Made by a program: the position numbers and the translations under genes
The notes under the pieces: model-generated
What the model was told of the DNA's origin: nothing
The model's input: only the letters and a program-made list of their open reading frames with translations
The model's database searches: none
DNA from: Selaginella moellendorffii
Lineage: Eukaryota; Streptophyta; Lycopodiopsida; Selaginellales; Selaginellaceae
DNA: 64,000 bases
Direction: 5' to 3'
Assembly: GCF_000143415.4 (NCBI RefSeq)
Contig: NW_003314409.1
Coordinates: 221,107-285,106, forward strand
Shown: positions 14,171 through 25,999 of the stretch, piece by piece
Numbering within the stretch: position 1 is the stretch's first letter
How the letters are laid out: the number at the start of each line of letters is the position of its first letter

Positions 14171-14579
14171 CAGGATTGTCATGCTAGAGATATGCAAGAA
14201 AAATCCTATTAATATAATGATAGTTAAAGCATACACCAGACTCCTCATTATTAACAACTTTATTATGAAAATGTGGAAACCAATTAATCACAAAATTAAT
14301 CAATAGGAGAGCTCACCTTTTTTATCAAAGCTCAATATAATGAAAAAATATATGTTGGTTGGTTCTACATAGCTTGTGTAGATCTAATTTTTTTCCCAGC
14401 CAAAAGAGATTGGTAGTGGACGAAAAATACCTTAATTTGTATCACTTTTCAAAATGTTTGAACTATTCCTTGGAGAATTGCTTTATGTAGAAGTGGGCCA
14501 TTTTTCATCAGTTTGTATCAACATGTTAACTTGTGGAGCCTTTGAAAATGTTAGCTATCAATAAGTAGACAGAAGGATT

Positions 14580-16128
14580 GCTAAGGGTTACAAGCCCAAT
14601 GCCATAGCCTGTAACAATAGAGAAAAAATTCTATTGTGTACTTTATTTAATGAAATGAGAAAATTAAAAACTAACACTCAATTGATATTATGGTATGGCT
14701 TTTGTTTGTGATTTGTTTATAATAGAGTAGTATTGCCTAGTAAATTCTGAATAAGTACAAAAATTAATAATTTTATACACTTTTGATCTTTCTCTCTCTC
14801 TCTAGACACACTATATAGCATAGACCATATATTTAGAATATTAATATATTCCTAAAGTGACTATATAAATATTATTGATAAATATATTAATAAAAGTAAT
14901 ACCTGGGAATGTGAATATATTTAGAACACTAAGATTTTAAAATTCTTAATAACCAACCAAAAAGAAAGTAAAATAAAAATTTCTAATATTAATTTTTTAT
15001 AGCTATTAGAATATGAATATATTTAGTACACTCCAGACCAAAAATATAAAAGAATAATTACTAAAACAGAATTTTACTAATTAGATGTTACATGTAAAGT
15101 ATGTTTTCTTGGGATATAAGAATCCTAAAATGTTAAGAAAACTAATATATTACTACCTAGACTAAAAAAACAGTAAATAAAAATTAATAGGATTAATTAT
15201 CATTAATTTGGGAATCATTATTTAATTTTTATTTGTTTACTTAGAATATGAATAAAAATATAACTAAAATTCTAAGAACATTAATATATTACTCAGACCC
15301 AAAAAAGTGAACCTAGAAATAAAACAATTGTATATACTCTTGAACTCAAGCACCTAGAAAGAGAATATAAATAAATTTACTTAATATTTAATTAATATAG
15401 ATATTAGCAAAGAATTACTATGCCATATGCTTTACTTAGAATATAGAACAATAAAATTGTAAGAACACTAATATTACTACCCAGACCTAGGTAAAACTAA
15501 GACAAAAATATAAAAAATAATTGTTATAAATTATATTCCATAGTACTAATAAACTATGTTTGTAGTTATTCAAAAGATTTATAAAGGTTATAAAGACTAA
15601 GCTAAACCTTGAGCATTAACCTCATGTTAAAATGTAAGTCTCATGCCTAGAGAGAGGCAATCCATATAGAATTGTTGTGATTTCCCAATCAATACAACAG
15701 TACAAACAAGGAATTTCCTTATCAATTAGTGAGGTATCTATCAATCATATACATAAAGAAGAAAAATGTATAACAGGCTATCTTAATTATATTTACTAAT
15801 TGAGTTAAGTTTAAGTTAAAATGAATTTTAATCATAGTATCCAAGCTAGGAAACAATATTCTTGACCCAATGGTTTTGCAACCTGAGCAACATCTACTGC
15901 ACAATCACTAGTAGACTTGGTAGCCATGTCCTATAGGAACCCCAAGAGCTCTTGTTCTTGTGCTTACACAATCCCTTATATGAGGAGTTTTCCAAGAGAA
16001 AACAAAAATTGATAAGTATGCAAGAGGGCTATAGACCTATAGTAGGCAACATTTTTTGTCACTTGCAATCCATGGTTGTGCCTCAACAATTCTCTGCCCT
16101 AGCATCTAATCTCCTAGATCTACATCTA
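14580..16128. repeat. AT-rich degenerate repeat region
   Basis: Related phrases recur at irregular 145-210 bp spacing: CTAAGAACA(C/T)TAATATATTACT followed by CAGAC(C/T), near 14930, 15140, 15285 and 15467. TTAGAATATGAATA recurs between them. No coding content. Confidence 0.4.
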
Positions 16129-16984
16129 TATAGCATACTTGAATTTGAAGCTAAACTCTAAACTTATTGTGCTATAATACGAGGGTCTAATACACACTCA
16201 ATATCCTTTTATAAACATTAACTCTTTATATCTAGCTCTTGTATGTAAAGCAATGTCAAATGATATCTAGTACAATTTTGGCATACTAATGGCTTAACAT
16301 GAGGGGTACTATTGACTATAGTACCATGGAGTTTAGGGTTAAACCCAAATTAGACTTAGAATAAGGAATGACACAACCCAGTGGAAGACAAATTAATGTG
16401 TTAAATGCTCTACCATACTTCTAACCACTATCTTTATTACATTTAAAACTCCCCACAATGCCCTAGTTCTAAAAGTTAGTTTCAAAGACAAGCTTGAAAA
16501 CTTATTAAATATAAAATAAAACTAGATTGTGAATCAAGATGTGAGAACAATACTATAGTTAACAAATGAGTTTCTTTAATCAGGTCAAATGTGTTTGACT
16601 AATAGCATTTAGGAATTTCATCTTTATGCTTATTTGGTCAAGTGCACATGTGATAACTAATTTCTCAATTAGTTTACAAAAGGAATCAACAATACTAATC
16701 TCTTGCTTGTAAGCTTCTGAATTTAAACTTCTTGAGAGGTCATTCAACTCAATACTATTCAAACTTAAAGATGGTTAACAATAAATGTCCCAAAACTATT
16801 AATCAATTTAAAAAGGGGGTACACTTTGTTCATGTGCCCTTTCCTTTTATATTTGAACCCTTATAGATAGTTTCTCAAGTTGTTTTCTTTGATTATTTAT
16901 ATTGCCACTATAGTAATAAGGAGAGAATATTGATAAGGATTAACCAAAAAATATTTTTTGATACCAAAAATCACATTCACAACA
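16129..16984 (-). mobile_element. Decayed LTR (copy c)
   Basis: Matches the LTR at 19467-20377 along its length in the same orientation. For example 16200-16560 pairs with 19500-19930 and 16600-16960 with 20190-20360. On the minus strand it starts TGTTGTGAATGTGA (cf. TGTCATGAATGTGA) and ends near ATGCTATA (cf. GCGTTACA). Strong C to T / G to A drift and several deletions. Confidence 0.65.
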
Positions 16985-17965
16985 GCCCACAAATCCACAT
17001 GGTTCAAACTAAGTGCCAATCACAAATTAGATCAATCAATTTCCCAAGACACTTAGTTGCTAGATAGCACTACTTATGGCACTCCATTACTCTAGAGTGC
17101 TGGCCATAGTGCTCCATTATTAATCCAGCCCTAGGGAAATTTGCAAAAGGATGGATAAGACTTTAGAGACAACATCCAAGTGCTGCAGATTACAATCTCT
17201 CCTCCATTTGCAGTGTCAATGAATGTGATTCCTTTCACAATTCTAACCATGACTCCAACAGTTTAACTCTACTTGCTATTCAGTGAGTGTAGCAAGATTT
17301 TAGTTGCAGATAATTCATTTTCCCTACTACAAAGAATTCTAACAATCAAATAATAAAATTTTGTTGATTTTGATGCAAATATTATTTTCTTTAATGTTTC
17401 TTTTCTTGGAGATGGCTTTGCTTGCTATTCTAGTGCTTGCTACTCACTAGACTAATCAAGCCTTAGAGGACTATGCCAGACTCAGTGATTAGGGTGTGAA
17501 CATCCAGCAATAGATCTTTGTTTGTTAAAATTGATGGTTTGATTGAATTTTTACTTTGAATTGAACAATCTAGATTTTTTGATAAAAAAATAGGGAATTC
17601 ATATGGCTCATGTGTGGATGACACAAACTATAATGAATATCATCCAAATATCATGTTCATTGTTCATTACCTATTTATGATCTATGAAACCAATGATTGA
17701 TTGTGAAATTTACATAAAATCATACAAATCCAATTCTATTCATAGACTATGAAATCCTCTTTTTCCTATGATTTTGGCATAAAGAAAATCACATTATTTT
17801 CAACTTAAGTTATTTCCTTATATCAATGAGTGTACATACTTCAAACTTACATAGTTTTTATTATACCCTTCTACGTATAGTCTTTCAATTTTAATTTGAT
17901 AAAAAAAATGATGTTTTTATAATAGGCTATCCAACCTAGCTGTATATAAAGTAGTAAATTTTATT
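16985..17965. other. AT-rich spacer between LTR copy and RT fragments
   Basis: No domain recognised. Presumably the decayed interior of the minus-strand retroelement between the RT fragments and the LTR at 16.1-17.0 kb. Confidence 0.35.
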
Positions 17966-18640
17966 TAATATTTACCTCTTGTTAAGTAAAATCATATTTG
18001 CTTTCCTTACTATACAAATTATGTTTCTTAGTTTTTTAAACACATTCATCAAGTGCTTGGAATACTCCTCTAGCATCTCATTATAGATTAGGATATCATC
18101 AATTTAGACAACAATAAAGTGATTTAAATAGGGTACAAAGATTTGATACATTAATGCCGAGAATGTTGTTATTTAATGAACTTTCAATAGTAGTTGTATA
18201 GCCCTAAAAATGCCCTTAACTCGTATATGTTCAATAGTCATTGTATCATTTAAACCTTCTTAGGATCCACTTTAAGCCTGTCCTTGCTTACCATATGCTC
18301 AAAAGATTTTACCTTTTGTTGGTTGAAGTTACATTTGCTCTCTATAGCATATAACTTGTGTTCCCTTAGTTTCTCAAACATGTTCATCAGGTGTTTAGCA
18401 TATTTCTTTAATGTCTCACTATAGATTAAGATATCGTTAATGTAAATGACCACAAAATGATCCAAATAAGGTACAAAGATGTATTTCTACATTGACGACC
18501 ATAAAATGATCCAAATAAGGTACAAAGATGTATTTTTGCATTGACGACCACAAAATGATCCAAATAAGGTACAAAGATGTATTTTATCAACATCGAGAAC
18601 ATCATTGGTGCATTAGATAGCCATAAGGGCATCACTCAAA
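17966..18640 (-). pseudogene. Two tandem Gypsy reverse-transcriptase fragments
   Basis: 18465-18250 encodes a decayed RT catalytic stretch. HFVVIYINDILIYSETLKKY corresponds to the [20 protein letters not shown] segment of Gypsy-4, with the catalytic YIDD changed to YIND. It continues with FEKLREHKLYA and an ESKC segment. The left part, 18180-17966, repeats the same region (complement of TTCATCAAGTGCTTGGAATA...) in a worse state. SNAPMMFSML (18600) is the usual motif just upstream of the active site. The fragment joins directly to leader sequence at about 18650, so the intervening gag/PR is deleted. Confidence 0.7.
18448..18594. repeat. 49-bp unit, three tandem copies, inside the RT active-site codons
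   Basis: GACCACAAAATGATCCAAAT... begins at 18448, 18497 and 18546. The copies differ at only a few bases, and the third one is followed by the normal RT sequence. The unit covers the complement of the PYLDHFVV codons, so it is a local slippage or unequal-exchange triplication. Confidence 0.9.
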
Positions 18641-18649
18641 CAAGAGTGC

Positions 18650-19450
18650 ACCCCCTTTTCCAATCGGTTAAGGGTCTTGGGATATTTGGGATTAAGTGTC
18701 CTTCGGTGTGAATAGTACTGGGCTGGGTGACCTCCCGGGAAGTCCAAACTCAGGAGCTTACAGTTTTAACAACTCACTACACAAGCAATGGAGCGCTAGC
18801 CATTCAACCACAAATTCCTAAATTCTCTCCCAATCCCCTTCCCCAAATTAAACTAAATTTAAGGTTTGGCTACACTCCCCATAAACACAAGAAATTAAGC
18901 ATATTAAGCTTCCAAGTTTCTAACATTCATTGGTATAACAAAATTTAATCATGAGACCCTCTAAATCCCAAGCCATAAGTGCAACACTTGCTTTGAGACA
19001 CTGGGTGGAAACACTATGGCTTAACGGCCCAATATGGGTACCCCTACTCCCCTATTTTCATCCCGAAGGAAAGGCCTAAGCCCTTAGGAAGGGTGAGGAC
19101 TAATGAGCCGCAAGGTACTCAAGTGGGGCACCACTCCACTTGAGCCGGAAGCACTACAATCGATTTCCCTTTTGGGAGTGGGAGCTACTTTTGAGCACTT
19201 CCTTGGGTGGTCCCTCCAGCACCACCTAAGTCCATGCTCACTCCCACCCAAGGCCCCTAAGCTCTAGCCTCAACCTCAAGTCAGTTTAGAAGCATCATTA
19301 AAGAGTTCCTTCAAGATTGGTTTTTGGACCTCATTATCTCTACTATACTTTTGGAACCCCTTGCAACCCTTCTCCCCCCCCGAGAGACACATGCTTTAGG
19401 CTTTTGCCCATGACTTGTATTAGTATTCAGAATAGGAATCGCTGAGACAA
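18650..19450 (-). mobile_element. Gypsy leader (5' untranslated) segment downstream of PBS
   Basis: On the minus strand it follows the primer-binding site at 19451-19466. Its reverse complement matches 51560-52205 almost throughout: the G-tract near 19375, the GTTCCAAAAGTATAGTA block, and the stretch with TCCTCACCCTTC...GGGCTT. The block at 19365-19400 is itself a diverged repeat of a block inside the LTR (19790-19850). A decayed piece of the same leader lies at 56690-56790. Confidence 0.6.
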
Positions 19451-19466
19451 TTCCTCTGATACCAAA
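19451..19466 (-). other. Primer-binding site of an LTR element
   Basis: Minus-strand TTTGGTATCAGAGGAA follows directly on the LTR end ...GCGTTACA. It resembles the initiator-Met tRNA complement (TGGTATCAGAGC) used by many plant LTR elements. A decayed counterpart, TTTGGTATTTAGAGAC, follows the LTR at 56261. Confidence 0.75.
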
Positions 19467-20377
19467 TGTAACGCACATGAATTTGGAGCCAAACTCCAAG
19501 CCCGTTGCGCTACAAAACAAGGGTCTGGTACAATCCCATGAGCACCAGCTCCTTGTATCCAGCACCTGCATGCAAAATGGTGTCAGACGGAGTCTGGCAC
19601 AATTTTAGCATACCGGTGGCCTAACGCAAGGAGGATGGTACCCCACAGACTAAAGGAGTGTAAAGCTTAGGCTTAAACCCAAGCCGGACGTAGAACAAGG
19701 AGTGACACAGCCCAACAGGAGCTAAACTAATGTCTCAGGTGGTCGGACATACATTCTAACCACTATCCCTACTATACATTTGGAACCCCCCCACCTCCTT
19801 GAGGAAGACACGCTTTGGGCTTTCACCCCAAGCCTCCCTTAGTACTAGGAGTTAGTCTCTGGGACAAGCTCGAAACTTACTAAATATAGAATGGCGCTAG
19901 ATTGCGAATTTGGACACGGGACGAACACCATTGTGTTCAGGCCAACCTCTATATTCTGTAGATATACATATGAGCGAATCTAGACACTTTCCATAAATAA
20001 CATTTGGGACCGAAATGAGACTAACACAAAGGGCGTGATAGCGAGGGTGTTTGGAAAACACAGTATGCTCTCATCCGGCGATATTGAGGGACTAGTCTCA
20101 ATACGCGAGGGTTCTTGCCAAGCCAGTGCAAAACAGAGCAAAAGAGAATTAACAAGCCGGGCCAAGTATGCTTGGCTAAATAGACATTTATGAATTCCTT
20201 CCTTATGCTCATCCGGCCAAGTACAAATGCTAGGTCCAATTTATTAACACTTGGACAAGAGGGGCTAATAAAGGAAACCAGCAGTACCAACCTCCTGCCG
20301 TCGTGGTAATAAGGAAAGAGTGCCCGTAAGGACTAGCCGACAAATATCTTTCAATACCTGAAGTCACATTCATGACA
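19467..20377 (-). mobile_element. LTR (copy d), little decayed
   Basis: On the minus strand it runs from TGTCATGAATGTGACTTC to ATGTGCGTTACA, about 911 bp with TG...CA ends. It is preceded by a polypurine tract (20394-20378, CCCCAAGGGGGGGAGAG) and followed by a primer-binding site. It is therefore both the 3' LTR position for Gypsy-1 and the 5' LTR position for the deleted element to its left. Related LTRs: 16129-16984 and 55220-56261. Confidence 0.75.
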
Positions 20378-20394
20378 CTCTCCCCCCCTTGGGG
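20378..20394 (-). other. Polypurine tract of Gypsy-1
   Basis: A 17-base stretch, CCCCAAGGGGGGGAGAG on the minus strand, abuts the LTR start TGTCATG, the expected place for plus-strand priming. Confidence 0.7.
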
Positions 20395-21151
20395 AAGATC
20401 AACATCCTCGTCGATACATACCCGAGTCTAGCAAATTGTCAAGGAAACAATTCTGAAAGTTAACGGAAAGCACACTATGTGGGAAACGCACCGACTTAAA
20501 TGAGTTATAGAATGACCTCTCCTCTACGTCCAAAGACGTTAAGACTCAGACACCCTCTAGCCATCACCGACAAAGAAATAACTAACGGAGTTAGCCACCT
20601 TTGCTGCTCCGATATAGCACACCTTATCTCTCTCCCTTTAAGCCAACTAAAAAAGAGGCAATTGTTTGATGAGAGAGCCCTTAGTGCTATTTTATCCCCA
20701 TTTATCCCCCAAGGTTCCAAGGATCCACGGTGACAGTATATCTAAATCTCATCCCATGATCACATGTGCTACATCCGAGTACCACTCGACTTACAAAGGA
20801 ATGATACATCCCTGCTCGCAGGGACATAGGGAGAAAGCCAGAGGCCCAACTTCCCCTGAGCAAGAAATCAACCCCGTCAGGAAGATTTAGACAACTACTA
20901 TAAACTGGCAGATTAAGTTGTTTACACGACCATGCCCCTTTTTTAAAATGAGTCATCGAGAGAGAGACAGGGACTTGTGATCAGTCTATAATAGTTATCC
21001 CCATGGTTATGGATTGAACCCATGCACTGAAGTGCCGAAGTCAACCTGTTAAAACTGACCCAAGTACTAATGAATGAAAGAAACGACACTTTGATGTATA
21101 AAAATATATTACTTTATTAATTTGCAAGATTTATTACAAGGTTTACAAAAG
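20395..21151 (-). other. 3' untranslated region of Gypsy-1
   Basis: Lies between the chromodomain stop and the polypurine tract. No long conserved frame. Near 21005-21030 the minus strand has GGGTTCAATCC, another T-loop/B-box-like core. Confidence 0.45.
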
Positions 21152-24100
21152 CTAATCTTTATTACAATTCTCATACTCTGTGACAAGCTCACGAGCATGT
21201 GTAAGATTACTAAGAGGCTCCCAAATTGATTCACAAGATGGGTAACCTTTCCACTTAATTAGATACTCTCGATATTTGGCATGCTTAAGCCAGTGTGTAC
21301 CCAAAATAGCTTCCAATTCATATTTAGGTTCACCATCCACAACTTTTGGTGGTGGACGAATCTCCACTTGACGTGCATCATCCATAGTGTATGGAGCCAA
21401 GAGATTGGCATGAAATACATTATGAATATTAGACATCTCCGCAAGAAGATCCAACAATAGGATACATTACCAATGCGCCTCAACACCCGATAAAGTCCAA
21501 CATATCTCAATAACAGCTTCCGAGATAAAGATCCCTTAATGTTCAAGTTCTGGAAAGATAGCCACACCTGATCTCCCACTTGATAGGATACATCTCGACG
21601 ATGCTGATCCTTATCACGTTGATACCTATCCTGAGCTTTGCCCATTGCCTCAGTAACTCTAGACCAACCTTGGCATAGCTGCTCCGCATAAGTCTCAACG
21701 GCTGGGACCAACACTTCGAACATTGATTTCGGTATAACAATCTATTGAGGCACTCCACGAGCATTTCCTTGCAGTATCTCCCACGGGGAACAGCCAATAG
21801 TGCTATGAAATGTGTTGTTTTAACAAATTTTTGCTGTATTCAAATACTCAACCCAATCGTGTTGGTCCGCCGCGACATAGTACCACAGATAATCCTCAAC
21901 TTGAGCATTCACGCGTTTGGTCTGCCCATCAGTTTGAGGATGATAAGCCGTATTGAATTTCAGCTTGGTACAAAACAACTGGAACAGTGTGCCCCAAAAC
22001 TTCCCCATAAACCTTGAATCTCTATTCGAGATCATCTCTTCGGGAAGACCACAAAGTCACACTACTTCATGGAAAAAGAGTTTTGCTGCTTGTTTCGCAT
22101 TCATTGTTCCCACAGTTGGAATGAAGTGTGCAATCTTCGACAACCGATCCACAACCACCATCAAAGTATCATAACCCTTAGACTTCAACAAGCATGTGAC
22201 GAAATCAAATGTCACACTCTGAAACAGCCATGCCGGTGTTGGAATGCACTACAACTTTCCAGCCTGCTTCTTAGCTCTACATTTACATTGCTGACATATA
22301 GGGCAGAAACAGACATAGTCCGCTACATCACCTTCTATACCAGACCAGAAAAATCCCTTTTTCAATGAAGCTAGAGTCTTTTGCTTTCCACCATGCCCTG
22401 CTGCCGAAACATCATGATGTTCCTATAGAAACAACTGCTGCAAATCCTTAGAGGGAAGATACAATCTTTCTTGCTTATAGAATATAAGCCCATCCCGAAC
22501 TGAGAAGTGAAGCTTTGCATTAGTGCGGTTAGCAACTTTCACTGCCTCGCTACTAGAGTTCTTCTTCGACAACTCCACATGGTATAAGATTGCCTTCGCC
22601 AACGGATCACTTCCATACGAAGCCCAAACGTCCTCCAACCAGTCCGAACTGATTGCTGATATTGCCCGGAATTGAGCCTGACGACTCAATGCATCCGGAA
22701 CAATATTAGCTTTACCAGGTTTATATATGATTTCAATATCATATCTAGTAAGCTTCTTTTGCGAACGAGCCTACTTTGGCATAAGTTTAGGCTGCGTAGC
22801 AAAGTAGCTTAGTGTGTTACTATCCGTATAAACCTTGGTGTGTCCACCCAAGTAGTGTTCCAATATTCCAAGGCCGACACTATAGCAAACATCTCTTTCT
22901 CATGCGTTGGCCATCTTCATTGGGTCTCATCCAATTTCTTGGAATAGAATGCAACGGGACAACCATGTCGCCTTAGCGTAGCACCAACCGCTTTGTCACA
23001 ATCTTTCTGCAACACGGCACTAATAGCAAAGCCAGATGCATCACAATGCACTTCAAAGGGTTTATCAAGATCTGGGATCTTGAGAACATGAACGATAGTC
23101 AAGATCTCCTTCAACCGTACAAAAGCACGCTAACAAGTTGGTGTCCAATGAAATGGAATGTTACTCTTCGTCAACTCAGTCAACGAAAGAGCAATTCTTG
23201 CAAAATTGCGGACAAACTTGCAATAGTATCCTGCCAAACCAAGAAAGGAACGAACATTTGATACAGTGGTCGGGACATCCTAGGACTTCACTGCTTCCAC
23301 CTTCTTTGGATCAACTTCAATCACGCCACCACCAACTATATGTCTGAGAAAGTTTATGTGCAATTGACTAAAAGCGCATTTACTTTCTTTAGCATACAGT
23401 TTGTGTTCGCGCAACTTCTGAAACACCAGCTCCAAGTGTTTCAAATGATCCTCCAACGTTTCACTAAAGACTAGAACATCGTCAATATACAGGACAACAA
23501 ATGCATCAAAATAATCTCTGAATATTCTATCCATCATAGTGCTGAACATTGCCGGAGCATTGCATAACCCGAATAGCATCACAAGGAACTCATAAGATTC
23601 GTACCGAGTCTTAAAGGCTGTTTTCTCCACATCTTGATCTACCACCTGTATCTGATGATACCCGAATTGCAAATCAAGTCGCATAAAATACTTAGCCTTT
23701 AAGAGTTGGTCAAACAAGCCATCAATGTGAGGCAAAGGATAACTGTTTTTAACCGTGATCTTGTTAAGTGCCTGATAGTCAATGCACATCCTCATGGTTC
23801 CATCCTTTTTCATAACAAAAAGGACTGATACTCCATAAGGTGACTTGCTTGGTCAGATATGACCTTTGTCAAGAAGCTTTGTGAGTTGCTTCTTGAGTTC
23901 AGCCATCTCCTTAATGTTCAATCGATATGGAGCCTTTGTAGGTGGTTTAGAACCCGGAATAACCTCAATCTGATGATCAACCTCACGGCTAGGAGGTAAC
24001 CCTGGCGGCAAATCCTTTGGGAAGATATCCTGATTCCTCACCAACAACTCTAATATCTTTTTTGGTACAGGATCAACCCTATCACCAATTCGAATTGAGT

Positions 24101-25362
24101 CACCAACACCCTTAGCTTCTATCACTTGAACCCAAAAGGTCTGACATCCCCTTTTAGCTGCTTTTTGAGCGGCCCTCGCAGTCAGAAACTTTGCATCCCA
24201 ATCCTTTGAGGAACGCTTTTGCAACTGGAAGGACACATCGGGATGTCCTTCGGACTTCAACGTGATACGATTTTGTTTAGCACCATAAATCCCTTTTATA
24301 TATTTGTTAAAGAAGTCCATACCAAACACCATCTGAAAATTTAGTATCTTCAACACAACCAAGTCCATTCTTTCTTTCCACTTGGATATCTTTATTAGAA
24401 CATCACTCACAAACTTTCTGGCTACTTGCCCACCTTCCGCAAACCGAAAGTGCATAGGCGACATTTGCTCAGTATTCAATCCTAGCAACTTAACTAGGTC
24501 TTCGGATATCACGCTGTGCGTAGCTCCCGTGTCAACCATCACTCGGATTCGGTGTCCACGGACAAAGCCTACCAGATACATTAACAAATCAGTGTTTGCA
24601 TTGACTGCAAGAAAAACTTGAGGAAAGCAATGAAAGTTACTCACCTCCTCTTCCTCATAGTCTACATTGACCAACTCGTCAACCCCTTTAACTTCATCAC
24701 CACCGTCTTCCCTCATAATATTAACACGAGACTTTGTCTTATGCTTGTTGGGACATTCCAAGGACCTATGTCCTGACTCTCCACAATAGAAGCAATGACC
24801 CACACTACCCGTTCCACTAGGAGCAGGTTTTGTAGGTTGCTGCTACTTATACCCACCAGGAGGAGGAACATAGGGCCTAGGACCAAAAGAAACTGTTGGT
24901 GGTCTCCAACCACCACCACCACCTTTGTTAACCATTGTTTGTGAGCCCCCAAAGTGGAACCTGCCTTCCACCCTCTGTTTCCGATCACCTTGTTTATTCC
25001 CAGAATTCTTATTCTTATCCGAGTTACCAGCATACGGTTGCTGATATTGTTCCATGAGCGAGTGACTAAAGGCAACTTACTGCACTGCCTCCTTACACTC
25101 CAAGTATGTTTTCAGCTTAAACTTCAAAATCTCATTGCAAGAAAATGAACTTAAACCCTCTAGAAAATAACTCCAAGCATCTGGTTTATATGCCCAAAAA
25201 GTGCGTAGTCCTTTTGTTCAGTTAACTCTATGATGTCTACCACCTATGCACTCATACACAAAGTTGACTATGAAAAATCACATGGAATAACCAAGTGAAT
25301 TGAGCTCCACATATCTGCAAGTTAAAACTATGAGAAACATCAACATGTGACCATGTATATAC
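21152..25362 (-). mobile_element. Gypsy-1: chromodomain Gypsy (chromovirus) polyprotein, broken
   Basis: Domains on the minus strand, 5' to 3'. Gag C-terminal part and zinc knuckle (CFYCGESGHRSLEC, 24795). Retropepsin (VDTGATHSVISE, 24540). RT (23813-23280; YIDDVLVFSETLEDH is intact). RNase H (FEVHCDASGFAISAVL, 23060; DALSRQ-like end near 22690). Integrase with HHCC finger (22400-22270) and C-terminal core (HPQTDGQTKRVN, 21930). Chromodomain (YLIKWKGYPSCESIWEPLSN, 21280-21200). Breaks: a TGA at 23853-23855 where the family has Arg (GHIRPSKSPYG), a TAG at 23280-23282, and several stops and frameshifts in integrase. The 5' LTR and most of gag are missing. The element starts abruptly next to the SEC16 fragment at about 25.3 kb. 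Confidence 0.85.
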
Positions 25363-25999
25363 CTCATCTCGATGTCTCCAGAGACAATCACCAAGATGCA
25401 TAATCACTCTCTCGTCCCCATTAGTTTGGTTAGCTGCCATTATAGCCAGGTTTTCCTGCCATTCTTCGAGCATTCCTTCTGCGTCCTGCAAGTCAACATG
25501 CACTCCTTAAGCAAGAGAGTAGCTTGATAAAAGTATTTCACCTGTGTTGCACCATCTACAGCAGACGCTGGAACCGGTTGAGGTTGAAGCGCTGTTACAT
25601 TCGACAAATTAGTGTTCCCTACAAACACTCCGGCATGTTGACCAGCATAAAGAAGAGTTAGAGTCCAGAGGGGAAACCCTGGTTGAAACTGACATTGAGC
25701 CATCTCCGCTATAGTGTCAGTGTAGAACTATTAAAAACCACAAGACCATCACTAACAGTCTATACATCAAAGCTACAAGACAAGGTACCTTCTCTCCCAG
25801 CTGCCGGGCCATAAGAAGAGCACATCCCCAAAGTTGCCCGTCTTGAGCAGCCCGTAAAGCCTCTTTCTGCTTTCCGGCAATCAGTAGCCTTTTCACCTCA
25901 AATGCAGTTGCCTGTCGCCAGAAAGTCTTCGTTTGTATCAACTCAAGAGAAAAAGACTGCCCAACCTGCATTTGCTGTTCGGTTGGAGTTGTCTGTAGA
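25363..25999 (-). pseudogene. SEC16 (COPII scaffold) gene fragment, introns retained
   Basis: The translated exons resemble the conserved central domain of plant SEC16/MAIGO5, which organises ER exit sites. Exon pieces: PTEQQMQ | ATAFEVKRLLIAGKQKEALR..GQLWG..LLMARQLGEK | FYTDTIAEMAQCQF..LLYAGQ..VFVGN | DAEGMLEEWQENLAIMAAN..VIMHLGDCLWRHRDEV. Intervening sequences have GT-AG ends and sizes usual for this genome: 25965-25912 (54 nt), 25788-25728 (61 nt) and 25541-25486 (56 nt), the first and third being phase 0 by frame. A fourth donor is at 25362. After that the retroelement takes over. Plant SEC16 is over 1000 aa and only about 150 aa are present, so alone it cannot work. Identification is from memory of the family, without alignment. 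Confidence 0.7.
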
